A stretch of DNA of 64,000 nucleotides from an uncultured Eubacteriales bacterium (GTDB lineage: Bacteria; Bacillota; Clostridia; Oscillospirales; Acutalibacteraceae), in assembly GCA_902491475.1 (NCBI GenBank), contig CABUHY010000006.1:1-64000 (forward strand), in the 5' to 3' direction. The position numbers were made by a program, and so were the translations under genes. The notes below the pieces were generated by a model, which saw only the letters and a list, made by a program, of their open reading frames with translations, ran no database searches and was not told the DNA's origin. This document shows, piece by piece, positions 1 through 8,881 of this stretch (position 1 is the first letter of the stretch; each line of letters begins with the position of its first letter).

Positions 1-51
1 ACGCAGGTTAAATCGGTGATTTTCAATAAAATATTTGTTGCCTGAAAGGCT

Positions 52-1179
52 ATGGTGATTAATATGAGACCTTACGGATTGATACTTGCGGGCGGCGGCG
101 CAAAGGGAGCGTATCAGATGGGCGCATGGAAAGCGCTTATTGAGCTCGGTATTCAGATTGAGGCGATTGCCGGCACATCCATCGGCGCTATTAACGGCGC
201 ATATATCGCTCAAGGGGACTATGAAAAGGCGCTTGCCGTATGGGAAGAGGCTGAAGTCGTCAACGGGATAAAAATCGAAAGCGAATTGAAGTCTACGGAA
301 AATCTGTTCTCCTTCAGCAACTTTCCGCAGCTGTTCCACGAGATAGTCAGAAACGGCGGCGTTGATGTTTCTCCCGCAAAGCAGATGATTACCGAAACTA
401 TTGACGAAGATGCGGTAAGGAACAGCAATATTCCGCTCGGCATCGTAACTTTCCAGCTCGGCGGTATGAAGCCTATTGAGCTTTTTGTCGATGAAATGCC
501 GGAGGGTACGCTCATAGATTATCTTATGGCTTCGGCAAGATTTCCCGGGCTTAATAAGCAGGGACCCGACGATTCAAGCTATCTTGACGGAGGCGTTTAC
601 GACAATGCACCGGTCGGCGTTTTGAGAAAAAGGGGAATAAACCGCCTTGTCATTGTCGATATTTCAAACATAAAGGGTATAGGTCATAAGGAGGACTTGT
701 CCTGTGCGGATATAATCTACATAAGACCGTTTGAGCCAAAGGACCTCGGCGCTTCGTTCGAGTTTGATAAGGAAATGAACGAAAAGCGTATGAAAATGGG
801 ATATTACGATACATTAAAGGCGTTCGGCAAAATAGCGGGCAGGGACTACTATTTCTCCAACAAGGAGTATAAAACAATGCTTTCGCTTTACGGCTTTGAC
901 GCTTGCGAACAGCTTGAAGGGCTCGCGCGTGAGCTTGAAGTTCCGAGACTTCGTATGTACACGCACAAGCAGTTTATGAAAGAATTGACCCTGGCGGAGA
1001 AAGACCATAAGACCGACATTGATACCGCCGCAGAGGCGATTGCAAATATCGTTCCCTCGATTTTCCAGGAGCAGACCCAAAAGCTCAAAGCCAAACTTAA
1101 AGGGCTTGAAAAGACCTATTCCTCATACAAGCAGGCTTATGAGGCGATTGACAAGTTCAATTCGCAGCCTCGCACATAA
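52..1179 (+). CDS. Patatin-like phospholipase family protein
   Basis: Probable serine acyl hydrolase acting on membrane lipids. The N-terminus carries the glycine-rich oxyanion loop GGGAKGAYQ, then the nucleophile elbow GTSIG (Ser43 counted from this start), and later DGGVYDNAP, which supplies the catalytic Asp of the Ser-Asp dyad. There is no signal peptide, so it is likely cytoplasmic or peripheral. A second ATG at 64 gives a protein four residues shorter and fits patatins that begin just before the glycine loop; neither start has a strong ribosome site. The last 23 bases overlap the convergent lipoprotein gene. Family assignment is firm; the substrate is unknown. Confidence 0.88.
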   Translation: MVINMRPYGLILAGGGAKGAYQMGAWKALIELGIQIEAIAGTSIGAINGAYIAQGDYEKALAVWEEAEVVNGIKIESELKSTENLFSFSNFPQLFHEIVRNGGVDVSPAKQMITETIDEDAVRNSNIPLGIVTFQLGGMKPIELFVDEMPEGTLIDYLMASARFPGLNKQGPDDSSYLDGGVYDNAPVGVLRKRGINRLVIVDISNIKGIGHKEDLSCADIIYIRPFEPKDLGASFEFDKEMNEKRMKMGYYDTLKAFGKIAGRDYYFSNKEYKTMLSLYGFDACEQLEGLARELEVPRLRMYTHKQFMKELTLAEKDHKTDIDTAAEAIANIVPSIFQEQTQKLKAKLKGLEKTYSSYKQAYEAIDKFNSQPRT

Positions 1180-1639
1180 GCGAAATAACCTCGCTGTTTG
1201 AGTAAATAAAGTATTCGTAATTGCCGTCCGAAAAGGTAAGAGCCGAGTCGGAAAAGCTTACCTTGCTTTCGTCGAGGGAGTTTTTTGAAAAGACTTCGGC
1301 AATGCTTTCGGGCGTGCCGTTACAAAGCACAGCACACATTGCGGCAAAGGTGTTAAGCACGCTTTTTGCATCGGGAGGCTGTTCGGTCGGTGTGAGCGTG
1401 ATTTCACAGCGTTTTACCGTTCTCGCTTCGTCTGTCGAGAGCGTAACCATAAAGCCCTGCGACGGGAAGTAGTAATAGTCGTTTTCAAGGCAGTAATATG
1501 TTGACGGGTCAATCAAATCCTCCGAAAGGCTTGAATTCAGCCTGTCGGCAAACCCGTAAATGTCCGTTTTCGGCTGCTTTGTGCAGGCACACAGGAATAT
1601 GAGAAGTATTGCCGCGGTAATGGCTGAAAGTCGTTTCAT
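1157..1639 (-). CDS. Small hypothetical lipoprotein
   Basis: A 160-residue protein starting MKRLSAITAAILLIFLCAC, a classic signal peptide with a lipobox (LCAC), so it should be lipidated and anchored outside the membrane. A GGAGG site precedes the ATG. The mature part has no motif I recognise; it contains short alternating polar and hydrophobic stretches typical of small beta-rich lipoproteins. It converges on and overlaps the patatin-like gene and is divergent from the exporter pair that starts at 1761. Export is well supported; function is unknown. Confidence 0.8.
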   Translation of the reverse strand: MKRLSAITAAILLIFLCACTKQPKTDIYGFADRLNSSLSEDLIDPSTYYCLENDYYYFPSQGFMVTLSTDEARTVKRCEITLTPTEQPPDAKSVLNTFAAMCAVLCNGTPESIAEVFSKNSLDESKVSFSDSALTFSDGNYEYFIYSNSEVISLMCEAAN

Positions 1640-1760
1640 TTAACGCCTCCAAAAAACAATGTTAATAAAATGTTTACACAACAAAAGGAAAAATGTAGTA
1701 AAATATATTCATTATTTTTTTGCGTTATGTTCAAATCTATAAAAGAAAGTGGTTTTTGCA

Positions 1761-3338
1761 GTGATTAAGAAATTCAAAAATATGTCCAGAGCGAGGCAAA
1801 TCGGCACGATAATCGTAACATTGGTTATCCTTGTGCTTATCGGCTATGTTCTTTATACGAACTTTAAGCCCGAACCGCTCCCCGAGTACAATGTCACGGA
1901 GATAAAGCTCGGCGACATTCAGTCAACCTATGAGACTTCGGGTACCGTCGTTTCCGATAACACGGAGACTTATACCGCAATAAGCGGCGTTAAGGTTACC
2001 TCCGTAAATGTGTCTGTCGGCGAAACGGTTAAGGAGGGCGATGTTATCGCTCAGTTCGATGTTTCTCCGCTCAACGCTAAGCTCAAAGAGTATAAAACCG
2101 CTTATGACAAGGCGCTCAAGGCATATAACGACTCTCTTACATCAATAAGCTCGGCAAAGCAGAACAAGGCAAATGCGCTTTCTCAGATAAATTCTCTCGA
2201 CGCCGAAATCGCTCAGCTTGAACAGGAGATTGCGGCGGCTGACAATACAACCGCACAAACCCCCGATATGCCCGAGTATTCGCAGGAGCAGATTGACGCC
2301 CTTATTCAGAAACTCAAGGACGGCGGATTTACTCAGGAGGAAATCGACCAAATCGTTGCCTCAATTAAAAATTCCGCCGGAAGCATCACAAGGGACGATA
2401 TTGAACAGGCGATAGCAAACGCAACAGCTACCAAAAAGCTTGAACTTACACAGAAGCAGTCACAGAAGCAGATACTTGAAACGCAGGTTTCGCTCTACGA
2501 CGCACAGACGGACGACACCGCTTCATCTATCTATAAAAATGTAATGGAGCAGAAAAAGTCCGATTATGAAAACTACAAAGCAATCGTTGACGCAATGAAA
2601 AACGGCTGGGTGGCAAGCTCGGACGGTCTTGTTACCGAAGTCAATATCACTGCGGGGGAGACCTTTGCTCCCAAGACCGCTAAATCCACAACCACCGACC
2701 TTTCGTCGCTTATGAGCTATGTTTCGGGCGATGCGGATATGACCTCCGTGCTTTCCGATATAATCGGCAGCGTGAGTGACGGCGGCGCTTCATCGGGTGC
2801 AGGCGTTGTGATTGAAAACACCAATGAATTTGTTGCGGAGTTCTCCGTGGGCAAATACGATATTCTCAGCATTAAAGTCGGACAGAAAGTCAAGGTTTCC
2901 TCTCTCGGCAGCGAGTATGACGGCGAGGTTATCTATGTCAGCGCAACGGCAAGTGAGACCTCGTCTCTTGACATAAGCTCTATCGCTTCCACCTTTACGG
3001 GCGGTTCTTCATCCTCATCAAACGGTGCGCTTGTAAGGATTAAAATCAACAATCCCGACGAAAAGATTATCATCGGCTTTGATGTCGATATTAAAATCGA
3101 TACCGAAAAGACGGAAAATGTCCTTGTACTTCCCATTGATGCGGTTGTTTCCGAGGACTCCGTAAACTATGTATATGTTGTTGATGAGGACAACAAGGTT
3201 TCAAAGCGTGAAATTACCGTCGGCAAGTTCTCCGACGACGACTACGAGCTTCTTTCGGGCGTCGAGGCAGGGGAGAAGGTTGTTGACAACCCCAAGACCT
3301 CTATGGCAGAGGGCGACAAAATCGCAATAAAGAAATAA
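1761..3338 (+). CDS. HlyD/MacA-like periplasmic adaptor (membrane fusion protein)
   Basis: Adaptor subunit of a MacAB-type export system. One N-terminal membrane helix (around residues 15-35) is followed by a lipoyl-like half motif (residues near 60-100), a long coiled coil rich in Gln, Lys and Glu (about 105-280), the second lipoyl half and a beta-barrel domain ending in the LPIDAVVSED segment typical of MacA/YknX proteins. The open frame extends to a GTG at 1749, but the GTG at 1761 lies the right distance from AAAGTGG, so I use it. Ser/Gly-rich linkers interrupt the C-terminal half. The permease follows 15 bases downstream. No ATPase gene is present in the pair. Confidence 0.85.
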   Translation: MIKKFKNMSRARQIGTIIVTLVILVLIGYVLYTNFKPEPLPEYNVTEIKLGDIQSTYETSGTVVSDNTETYTAISGVKVTSVNVSVGETVKEGDVIAQFDVSPLNAKLKEYKTAYDKALKAYNDSLTSISSAKQNKANALSQINSLDAEIAQLEQEIAAADNTTAQTPDMPEYSQEQIDALIQKLKDGGFTQEEIDQIVASIKNSAGSITRDDIEQAIANATATKKLELTQKQSQKQILETQVSLYDAQTDDTASSIYKNVMEQKKSDYENYKAIVDAMKNGWVASSDGLVTEVNITAGETFAPKTAKSTTTDLSSLMSYVSGDADMTSVLSDIIGSVSDGGASSGAGVVIENTNEFVAEFSVGKYDILSIKVGQKVKVSSLGSEYDGEVIYVSATASETSSLDISSIASTFTGGSSSSSNGALVRIKINNPDEKIIIGFDVDIKIDTEKTENVLVLPIDAVVSEDSVNYVYVVDEDNKVSKREITVGKFSDDDYELLSGVEAGEKVVDNPKTSMAEGDKIAIKK

Positions 3339-3353
3339 GGTAGGTGCTGTCTG

Positions 3354-4595
3354 TTGAACATCAAAGAAAACATCAGAATAGCAATATTCAGCATCAAGAC
3401 CAATCTTATGCGCTCGTTGCTGACAATGCTCGGTATTATTATCGGCGTAGCCTCGGTTATAGCTGTAATCACAGTCGGTAACGGCGGCAGGGATTATATC
3501 GTCGGTATGATAAGAAATATGGGTTCAAGCGCAATTACGATAGGCGTTGACGCAACAACCGCTTCAAATTCCGACTATATTACCGACGGTGACATTGAGG
3601 CAATTAAATCGCTTGATGCGGTTCAGTATGTGTCGCCTATGGTTATGTCTATGGGCTCTCTCAACGCAGGCGATGAAACGGGTGTAGGCTTACTTATCGG
3701 CGGCAGCGAGGAAATGCGTTATGTTATGAGCAGTGAGTGCGTTTACGGCAGATATTATACCAAAGCCGAAGCGGATTCGGGTAAGGCTGTGTGCGTAATC
3801 GACACTTCAAGCGCATTGCAGTTCTTCGGCAAGAAAAATTGCGTCGGCGAATATATCAACTACACCGTAAACGGCATTACCGCAAGCATTAAGGTTATCG
3901 GCGTAACGGATATGGCAAGTACTTTCGGTTCTGATTCCGAACAGATGATGGAGTCAATGCAGGCAATGGGCGGCTCGTCGCTTTCGGGCGGTATGATAAT
4001 GGTGCCGACCAAATTTGCCACCAATGTTATCGGTATGAGCGACCGCTATGATACAATTTACATTATAGCGACCGATGAAAACGACCTTGACGCGGCAGGC
4101 AATGCGGCTCTTAACAGAATACATGCAAGGCATAACAACCAAGAAAAGGATGTTTATTTGCTTACGAATATGGCGACCTATATCGACCTTTTGGATACGG
4201 TTATAAATGTGTTCACGATATTCATTGCCGCAGTCAGTGCAATTTCGCTTATCGTCGGCGGTATCGGCGTTATGAACATTATGCTCGTTTCAATAACCGA
4301 GCGAACAAGGGAAATCGGTATCCGAAAGGCACTCGGCGCAAAGACCTCGACTATCCTGTTCCAGTTCCTTACGGAGTCGATAATCCTGTGCGTAATCGGC
4401 GGTGCGATAGGTCTTTTGTTGGGCGTTTCGGGTGCGGCACTTGTCTCGTCGATAATGAATATACCGCTTTCGGTAAAATTCTCCACGGTAGCGCTTGCAA
4501 TCGGATTTTCAACGCTTATCGGCGTCGTGTTCGGAGTTTACCCCGCAAGGCGTGCCGCAAAAATGCCGCCTATCGAGGCTTTGAGAAGAGATTGA
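3354..4595 (+). CDS. MacB/FtsX-family ABC transporter permease
   Basis: A 413-residue permease with one helix near residues 20-45, a large extracytoplasmic MacB periplasmic core domain, then three C-terminal helices. The FtsX-family signature TEIGIRKALGA-like segment appears as TREIGIRKALGAKTS, and the C-terminus has YPARRAAKMPPIEALR, both diagnostic for MacB/LolC-type permeases. The start is TTG, preceded by AAGGTAGG. It should work with the upstream adaptor in exporting a peptide, lipid or drug. The ATP-binding subunit that normally sits beside or between these genes is missing here, so it must be encoded elsewhere or be shared. Confidence 0.9.
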   Translation: MNIKENIRIAIFSIKTNLMRSLLTMLGIIIGVASVIAVITVGNGGRDYIVGMIRNMGSSAITIGVDATTASNSDYITDGDIEAIKSLDAVQYVSPMVMSMGSLNAGDETGVGLLIGGSEEMRYVMSSECVYGRYYTKAEADSGKAVCVIDTSSALQFFGKKNCVGEYINYTVNGITASIKVIGVTDMASTFGSDSEQMMESMQAMGGSSLSGGMIMVPTKFATNVIGMSDRYDTIYIIATDENDLDAAGNAALNRIHARHNNQEKDVYLLTNMATYIDLLDTVINVFTIFIAAVSAISLIVGGIGVMNIMLVSITERTREIGIRKALGAKTSTILFQFLTESIILCVIGGAIGLLLGVSGAALVSSIMNIPLSVKFSTVALAIGFSTLIGVVFGVYPARRAAKMPPIEALRRD

Positions 4596-4643
4596 TGCTT
4601 CGCAAAAAATTCAATAATTAACGCTTTAATAATATATTTCATA

Positions 4644-4682
4644 AACCCCATGGGTGTCTTTATAAGCACCCGTGGGGTTTTT
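4644..4682 (+). terminator. Rho-independent terminator after the exporter pair
   Basis: Thirteen-base arms AACCCCATGGGTG and CACCCGTGGGGTT flank a ten-base loop and are followed by a short T run. It ends the adaptor-permease transcript. Confidence 0.85.
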
Positions 4683-4753
4683 GCACATAAGAAAAGCGCC
4701 ATGAAAAATCACGGCGCTAAAAGAAAGATTTACTTTTAATGTAAGACTATGAA

Positions 4754-4954
4754 TCAGTCATTACACCAACCATAACAAAACCACTCTAAATCAGCAACAT
4801 TATTGACATAATCTTTGTTGTGCCTTTTAGTTTTTGCCATATTTGCCTGATTTGCTTTGTAGGCTTTGTTATTCGGATTATGTTGGTTAGCATAATCATT
4901 TAATTGCTTTTGCGTATGCGTTTTTGACGATACACCCTTTTTCTTATTTGCCAT
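4754..4954 (-). CDS. Small hypothetical protein, Asn/Lys/Gln-rich
   Basis: A 66-residue basic protein beginning MANKKKGVSSKTHTQKQ. The open frame runs further upstream, but the ATG at 4954 is the one with a good site (AAAGGAGCAG). The middle part repeats a short theme, YANQHNPNNKAYKANQANMA, suggesting an internal duplication; the C-terminus is WFCYGWCND. There is no signal peptide or membrane segment. I do not recognise a function. Codons are AT-rich compared with neighbours. It is transcribed alone from a consensus promoter about 205 bases upstream, leaving an unusually long leader. Confidence 0.65.
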   Translation of the reverse strand: MANKKKGVSSKTHTQKQLNDYANQHNPNNKAYKANQANMAKTKRHNKDYVNNVADLEWFCYGWCND

Positions 4955-5165
4955 AGTCTGCTCCTTTCTCCATAGAACAAAGTGAAAACACACAATATGA
5001 CAGTGCATCGGAATAACCGCTCACCGAGGAGCTTTTTTAAGTACATCGGATATTTGATACGAACAATAAATTCAAACATCATTCAATGCAGCTACCATTG
5101 CCTATGGTTGTCGGAGTAATTATCAAAAAAGTATGTTCGATGATTTCCTGATAATTAACATAATC

Positions 5166-5194
5166 AGTATATTGCAATAATGAAAAAATGTCAA
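5166..5194 (-). promoter_or_regulatory. Sigma-A promoter for the 66-residue protein
   Basis: On the minus strand TTGACA (5194-5189), a 17-base spacer and TATACT (5171-5166). The transcript would carry roughly 205 bases of leader before the ATG at 4954, with a small hairpin near 5020-5035. Confidence 0.65.
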
Positions 5195-5250
5195 TATCAT
5201 AAGTGATTGACGGTGAGAAATATAAAATCTGAATTATCAGTTCTTTTTAA

Positions 5251-5589
5251 CAGCGGTATGAGAACCTGCCTGCGGCAGAACCTCGGTGACGCTTCGCTTG
5301 CTAAAGGATTCTTTATTATATGTTGAGGCTCGAATCCTTAATAGCTTTTCTTAAATCTAAATAATACGGCAGCGGTATATCAAATTGCTTTGCAATTTGA
5401 TGGCGTTCGCAAGGCATTGCCTTGCTCGGCTAAAGGATTCTTCGAATCCTTAAAACACATGAAAAAAGACAGGCAACAAAAGTTACCTGTCTTTTTTGGC
5501 AGCGGTATGAGAACCTGCCTGCGGCAGAACCTCGGCGGCGCTTCGCTTGCTAAAGGATTCTTTATTATATGTTGAGGTTCGAATCCTTA
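5251..5589 (-). repeat. Three degenerate units derived from the 3' end of tRNA-Gln
   Basis: Units lie at 5251-5340, 5368-5453 and 5498-5589. Each begins (plus strand) with (GG)CAGCGGTAT, identical to the acceptor 3' end of the intact tRNA at 5645-5718. Units 1 and 3 then carry a GC-rich palindromic core (GAGAACCTGCCTGCGGCAGA) and end with about 22 bases matching the T-arm in inverted orientation (TATGTTGAGGTTCGAATCCT). Unit 2 has other short palindromes and a shortened T-arm match. Unit 3 ends about 20 bases before the terminator of the real tRNA, and unit 2 is followed by a terminator-like hairpin at 5462-5497, mimicking a tRNA-plus-terminator layout. None folds as a tRNA. Confidence 0.7.
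5462..5497. terminator. Terminator hairpin between tRNA-derived units
   Basis: Near-perfect inverted repeat AAAAAAGACAGGCAAC / GTTACCTGTCTTTTTT with a four-base loop; works in both directions. On the minus strand it follows the CCA-like end of unit 3. Confidence 0.75.
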
Positions 5590-5608
5590 ATATTTACAAA
5601 TTGCCAAG

Positions 5609-5644
5609 AAAAAACAGACATCCAATTGGATGTCTGTTTTCTCT
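5609..5644 (-). terminator. Terminator of tRNA-Gln
   Basis: A perfect 30-base palindrome (5611-5640, arms AAAACAGACATCCAA) followed on the minus strand by TTTTTTC, directly after the encoded CCA end of the tRNA. Confidence 0.85.
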
Positions 5645-5718
5645 TGGCAGCGGTATAAGGATTCGAACCTCAACATACGGAGTCAGAGTCCGCTGTGCTA
5701 CCGTTACACAATACCGCT
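5645..5718 (-). tRNA. tRNA-Gln (anticodon CTG)
   Basis: The minus strand reads AGCGGTA ... TACCGCT as a perfect seven-base acceptor stem, then discriminator G and an encoded CCA (5647-5645). The D-arm contains AACGGTAG, the anticodon arm CGGA-CTCTGAC-TCCG with CTG in the loop, and the T-arm GAGGTTCGAATCCT. A consensus promoter lies just upstream and a terminator follows directly. CTG decodes CAG (glutamine). Confidence 0.93.
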
Positions 5719-5749
5719 ATATTGCTGAGCTTTCTCAACTGCGAGAGAT

Positions 5750-5778
5750 ATTATACAATGAGAAAACTCAAATGTCAA
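5750..5778 (-). promoter_or_regulatory. Sigma-A promoter of tRNA-Gln
   Basis: Minus strand TTGACA (5778-5773), 17-base spacer, TATAAT (5755-5750), about 30 bases before the mature tRNA 5' end: a perfect consensus, as expected for a stable RNA gene. Confidence 0.85.
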
Positions 5779-5786
5779 TACATTTT

Positions 5787-7301
5787 TTACTCGGAAATGA
5801 GATTTAATAAATTATTTCTTTCGTTCACGAAAACAAGGAACAGTCCGACTGTTACGGTAAGCAACAAAAATGCGCTCATAAATGCATAGCATAAGAATTT
5901 GAGCTTCTTGTTTTCATCACGAACAAGGCTTATAAACCTTGCGATTACCGTGGTCGAAATAAGCACCGACACAAGCGCTATATCCGCAAGATAGCGTATA
6001 TTTACGCCTGCAAGGCACATATCGAAAAACGCCACGGCGATTACCGAGATTACGCTCAATATGAACACAAAAAGCTTTGTTTTGTCCGCTTTTTTATTTA
6101 TGAGAAGCGGAGAAATCGCAATCGCCCAGTTTGACGGAAAAGCCATTGCTCCAACGGTCGATGTGATATACATATATGAAGAATAGCCGTTGAGCGGAAT
6201 GTACGGAATTTTGAAATATGGTGCTTCGGATATATAATAGGGGAGTTGAAAGAAATAATATTTCAAAGCGGGCAGGAATAAGAGTGCGGTTACGGCATAT
6301 TCAGACACATCGTGGACGGTCAGCTGATATTTTGCGCCGAATTCAAAAACCGAGCCGAAACGGGCGTAATTATACCACATTACGCCTGCCGCACCTATAA
6401 GCGTAGGAACTGCAAACGACGCAGCCTGACATATTTTTTGCGACAGCCTGAAATCTTTTCCGAAAAGAGTTTTTATATAGACAGGCAAAGCCAAAAGCAC
6501 ATATACCGCAAGATTAGGGCGTGACATAACAAGCAACACGAGCGAAACTCCCGAGAGAGCAAAATACACGGCTCTTATTTTGCTTTTTTCGCTTTCGTAT
6601 GCCGAAAATGTGAAAAGCAAAAACAGTGACAGAAAAAGTATGCCGCTTGCAACGGCGATATAGTACATATCTGCGCTTGCCTGAACCGTAAATATCAGAC
6701 TTCCGAGCTCACAGGCGAGGATTGACAGCGCAAGTATCATCAGATTGGGCTTTTTTACGAAGATTTGTTGCAGCTTTATGACGAGAAACGCCGTCGAAAC
6801 CGCAGCGCAAACCGATAAAATATAGCATACGGTATTAGCTTCGGGTACGGTCTTTGTTATGAGATAAAACGGATAATATATAATAAGTATAGGGGCAATG
6901 CCGAAATACGAGTAATATTTACCGTCAAAATACGCCCTGTCCCAAAGGTAGAAAATACCCTCGGCGGTTCTCGCTTCCTTGTCGTACGGGTTTGACATTA
7001 TTGACAGGCGCGGGTCGGGGACTATATCGATATTGAGCTGACCCTTCAAAAAAGCGTCAAACTGCTGTTCGTATGCGTTCATACTTTTCAGCGAATGCAG
7101 GTAAGGATAGGCAAAGTTGTCCTTTGCGAGGAAATAATATATCACGGAAGCGCCGGCAACGCATATTGCAACACATAAAAATATTACGGCGTTGTGGGAC
7201 GGCTTTGACGGGTTGTACTCGGTTTTATAAAGCCCGAAAGCATATGACAGTGCGAGAAACACCGCAAAAACGGTTATACACAGGATTATTATACCGAGCA
7301 T
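5787..7301 (-). CDS. Polytopic membrane protein, glycosyltransferase-like
   Basis: A 504-residue protein with about ten to twelve predicted membrane helices. After two N-terminal helices there is a conserved-looking outside loop containing YEQQFDAFLKGQL, DPRLS and WDRAYFDGKYYSYFG. This layout (helices plus an acidic first loop) resembles GT-C fold membrane glycosyltransferases, but I see no clear DXD or other diagnostic motif, so activity is inference only. An AAGGAAG site precedes the ATG. It stands alone upstream of tRNA-Gln on the same strand and opposite to pncB. Confidence 0.75.
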   Translation of the reverse strand: MLGIIILCITVFAVFLALSYAFGLYKTEYNPSKPSHNAVIFLCVAICVAGASVIYYFLAKDNFAYPYLHSLKSMNAYEQQFDAFLKGQLNIDIVPDPRLSIMSNPYDKEARTAEGIFYLWDRAYFDGKYYSYFGIAPILIIYYPFYLITKTVPEANTVCYILSVCAAVSTAFLVIKLQQIFVKKPNLMILALSILACELGSLIFTVQASADMYYIAVASGILFLSLFLLFTFSAYESEKSKIRAVYFALSGVSLVLLVMSRPNLAVYVLLALPVYIKTLFGKDFRLSQKICQAASFAVPTLIGAAGVMWYNYARFGSVFEFGAKYQLTVHDVSEYAVTALLFLPALKYYFFQLPYYISEAPYFKIPYIPLNGYSSYMYITSTVGAMAFPSNWAIAISPLLINKKADKTKLFVFILSVISVIAVAFFDMCLAGVNIRYLADIALVSVLISTTVIARFISLVRDENKKLKFLCYAFMSAFLLLTVTVGLFLVFVNERNNLLNLISE

Positions 7302-7376
7302 TTACTTTTCACTTCCTTTGCCTGCGGATTTTACTGTATTATAGTATAAATACCCGTATAATTCAACCGAATTTAA

Positions 7377-7405
7377 TTGCCATAGTCAAAAATATGTGCT
7401 AAAAT
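7377..7405 (+). promoter_or_regulatory. Promoter of pncB-ppa
   Basis: TTGCCA (7377-7382), 17-base spacer, TAAAAT (7400-7405), followed by GAGGTGAG and the pncB ATG at 7424. Confidence 0.6.
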
Positions 7406-7423
7406 TAGCAAAGAGGTGAGTTT

Positions 7424-8881
7424 ATGAACTCGTTAAACGGATTAAACAATATTTCAATGCTCACGGAGCTGTATGAATTTACAACTGCCGACGGCTATTT
7501 CAACAGTCCCGTCAAGGATACCGTGGCATACTTCGACCTGTTTTTCAGAAAGGTTCCCGACAAGGGAGGCTTTGCGATTATGGCAGGTCTTTCACAGGTA
7601 ATCGAATACCTTAAAAACATTCATTTCTCGCAGGAGGATATTGACTATTTAAGGGAAAAGGGTATAAGCGAAGAGTTTTGCGAATACCTTAAAAACTTTA
7701 AGTTTACCTGCGATGTCTGGGCGATACCCGAGGGCACTCCGATATTCCCGAACGAGCCGATAGTCAAGGTCAGAGGCCCCGTTGTCGAAGCGCAGCTTAT
7801 CGAAACCGCTTTGCTTATGTTTATCAATCAGCAGAGCCTTATCGCAACAAAGGCAAACAGGCTTGTCCGTGCTTCACACTCGACTACCGTTGCCGAGTAC
7901 GGCACAAGAAGGGCACAGGGCTTTTCACAGGCGGTAATGGGCGCAAGGGCGGCATACATAGGCGGCTGTTCGCTGACTTCGGGAATTATTCCTCAGAAGC
8001 AGTTCGGTATTCCCGGCGTCAACACAATGATACACAGCTGGGTGCAGATGTTTGATTCGGAGTATGAGGCATTTTGCGAATATGCACGCCGTTATCCCGA
8101 TGACTGCACTTTTGTTGTCGATACTTACGACACCATCCGTTCGGGTGTTCCGAATGCGATAAAGGCGTTCAACGATGTGCTTGTTCCCATGGGCAAGCGC
8201 CCCAATTCAATAAGAATAGACTCGGGCGACATAACCTATCTTTCAAAAAGAGCAAGAAAAATGCTTGACGAAGCGGGCTTCCCCGACTGTGATATTATGG
8301 CGTCAAACTCGCTTGATGAATACCTTATCGGCGATATGGTATCGCAGGGCGCAAAGGTTGACTGCTTTATTGTCGGCGAGAGGCTTATAACCTCCTCGTC
8401 CTCGCCGCTGTTCGGCGGAGTTTACAAGCTCTGCGCGGTTGAAAAGGACGGCAAGGTTATTCCTAAGATAAACCTTTCGGAGAATGTAAGCAAGATAACC
8501 ATTCCGTGCTCAAAATCGGTTTACAGACTTTTTGATACCGAGTCGGGCAAGGCGATTGCCGATGTCCTGACCCTTGACGGCGAAACGGTGGACGACGGAA
8601 AGCCGTATACGCTCTTTGACCCCGATTATACATGGAAACGCAAGGATATTGAGCGCTTTGTCGCAAGACCTTTGCTTGTGCCGATATTCAGTCACGGAGA
8701 GTGCGTTTATAACGAACCGACGCTCGACGAGATAAGAGAATATTGCTGTGAACAGACGGATACGCTCTGGGATGAGGTTAAGAGGTTTGAAAATCCGCAT
8801 AAATACTATGTTGACCTTTCAAAGGAGCTTTGGAGAGTAAGAAACAGACTTATAGAAGAATATAAAGGAGTTACTAAATGA
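7424..8881 (+). CDS. pncB: Nicotinate phosphoribosyltransferase
   Basis: Converts nicotinate and PRPP, with ATP hydrolysis, to nicotinate mononucleotide and pyrophosphate in NAD salvage. The protein has the usual family length (485 residues) and the recognisable segments TELYEFTTADGYF at the N-terminus, YGTRRAQGFSQAVMGARAAYIGG in the middle, and DSGDITYLS in the phosphoribosyl-binding region. Its stop overlaps the start of the pyrophosphatase gene by four bases (ATGA), so the enzyme that makes pyrophosphate is translationally coupled to the one that removes it. Confidence 0.95.
   Translation: MNSLNGLNNISMLTELYEFTTADGYFNSPVKDTVAYFDLFFRKVPDKGGFAIMAGLSQVIEYLKNIHFSQEDIDYLREKGISEEFCEYLKNFKFTCDVWAIPEGTPIFPNEPIVKVRGPVVEAQLIETALLMFINQQSLIATKANRLVRASHSTTVAEYGTRRAQGFSQAVMGARAAYIGGCSLTSGIIPQKQFGIPGVNTMIHSWVQMFDSEYEAFCEYARRYPDDCTFVVDTYDTIRSGVPNAIKAFNDVLVPMGKRPNSIRIDSGDITYLSKRARKMLDEAGFPDCDIMASNSLDEYLIGDMVSQGAKVDCFIVGERLITSSSSPLFGGVYKLCAVEKDGKVIPKINLSENVSKITIPCSKSVYRLFDTESGKAIADVLTLDGETVDDGKPYTLFDPDYTWKRKDIERFVARPLLVPIFSHGECVYNEPTLDEIREYCCEQTDTLWDEVKRFENPHKYYVDLSKELWRVRNRLIEEYKGVTK

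Noticed and set aside
5251..5589. Additional functional tRNA genes
   Set aside because: The units contain only the acceptor end and an inverted T-arm; no D-arm or anticodon arm can be formed.
5547..5807. Plus-strand frame across tRNA-Gln
   Set aside because: It translates the tRNA, its terminator and promoter on the opposite strand; no ribosome site.
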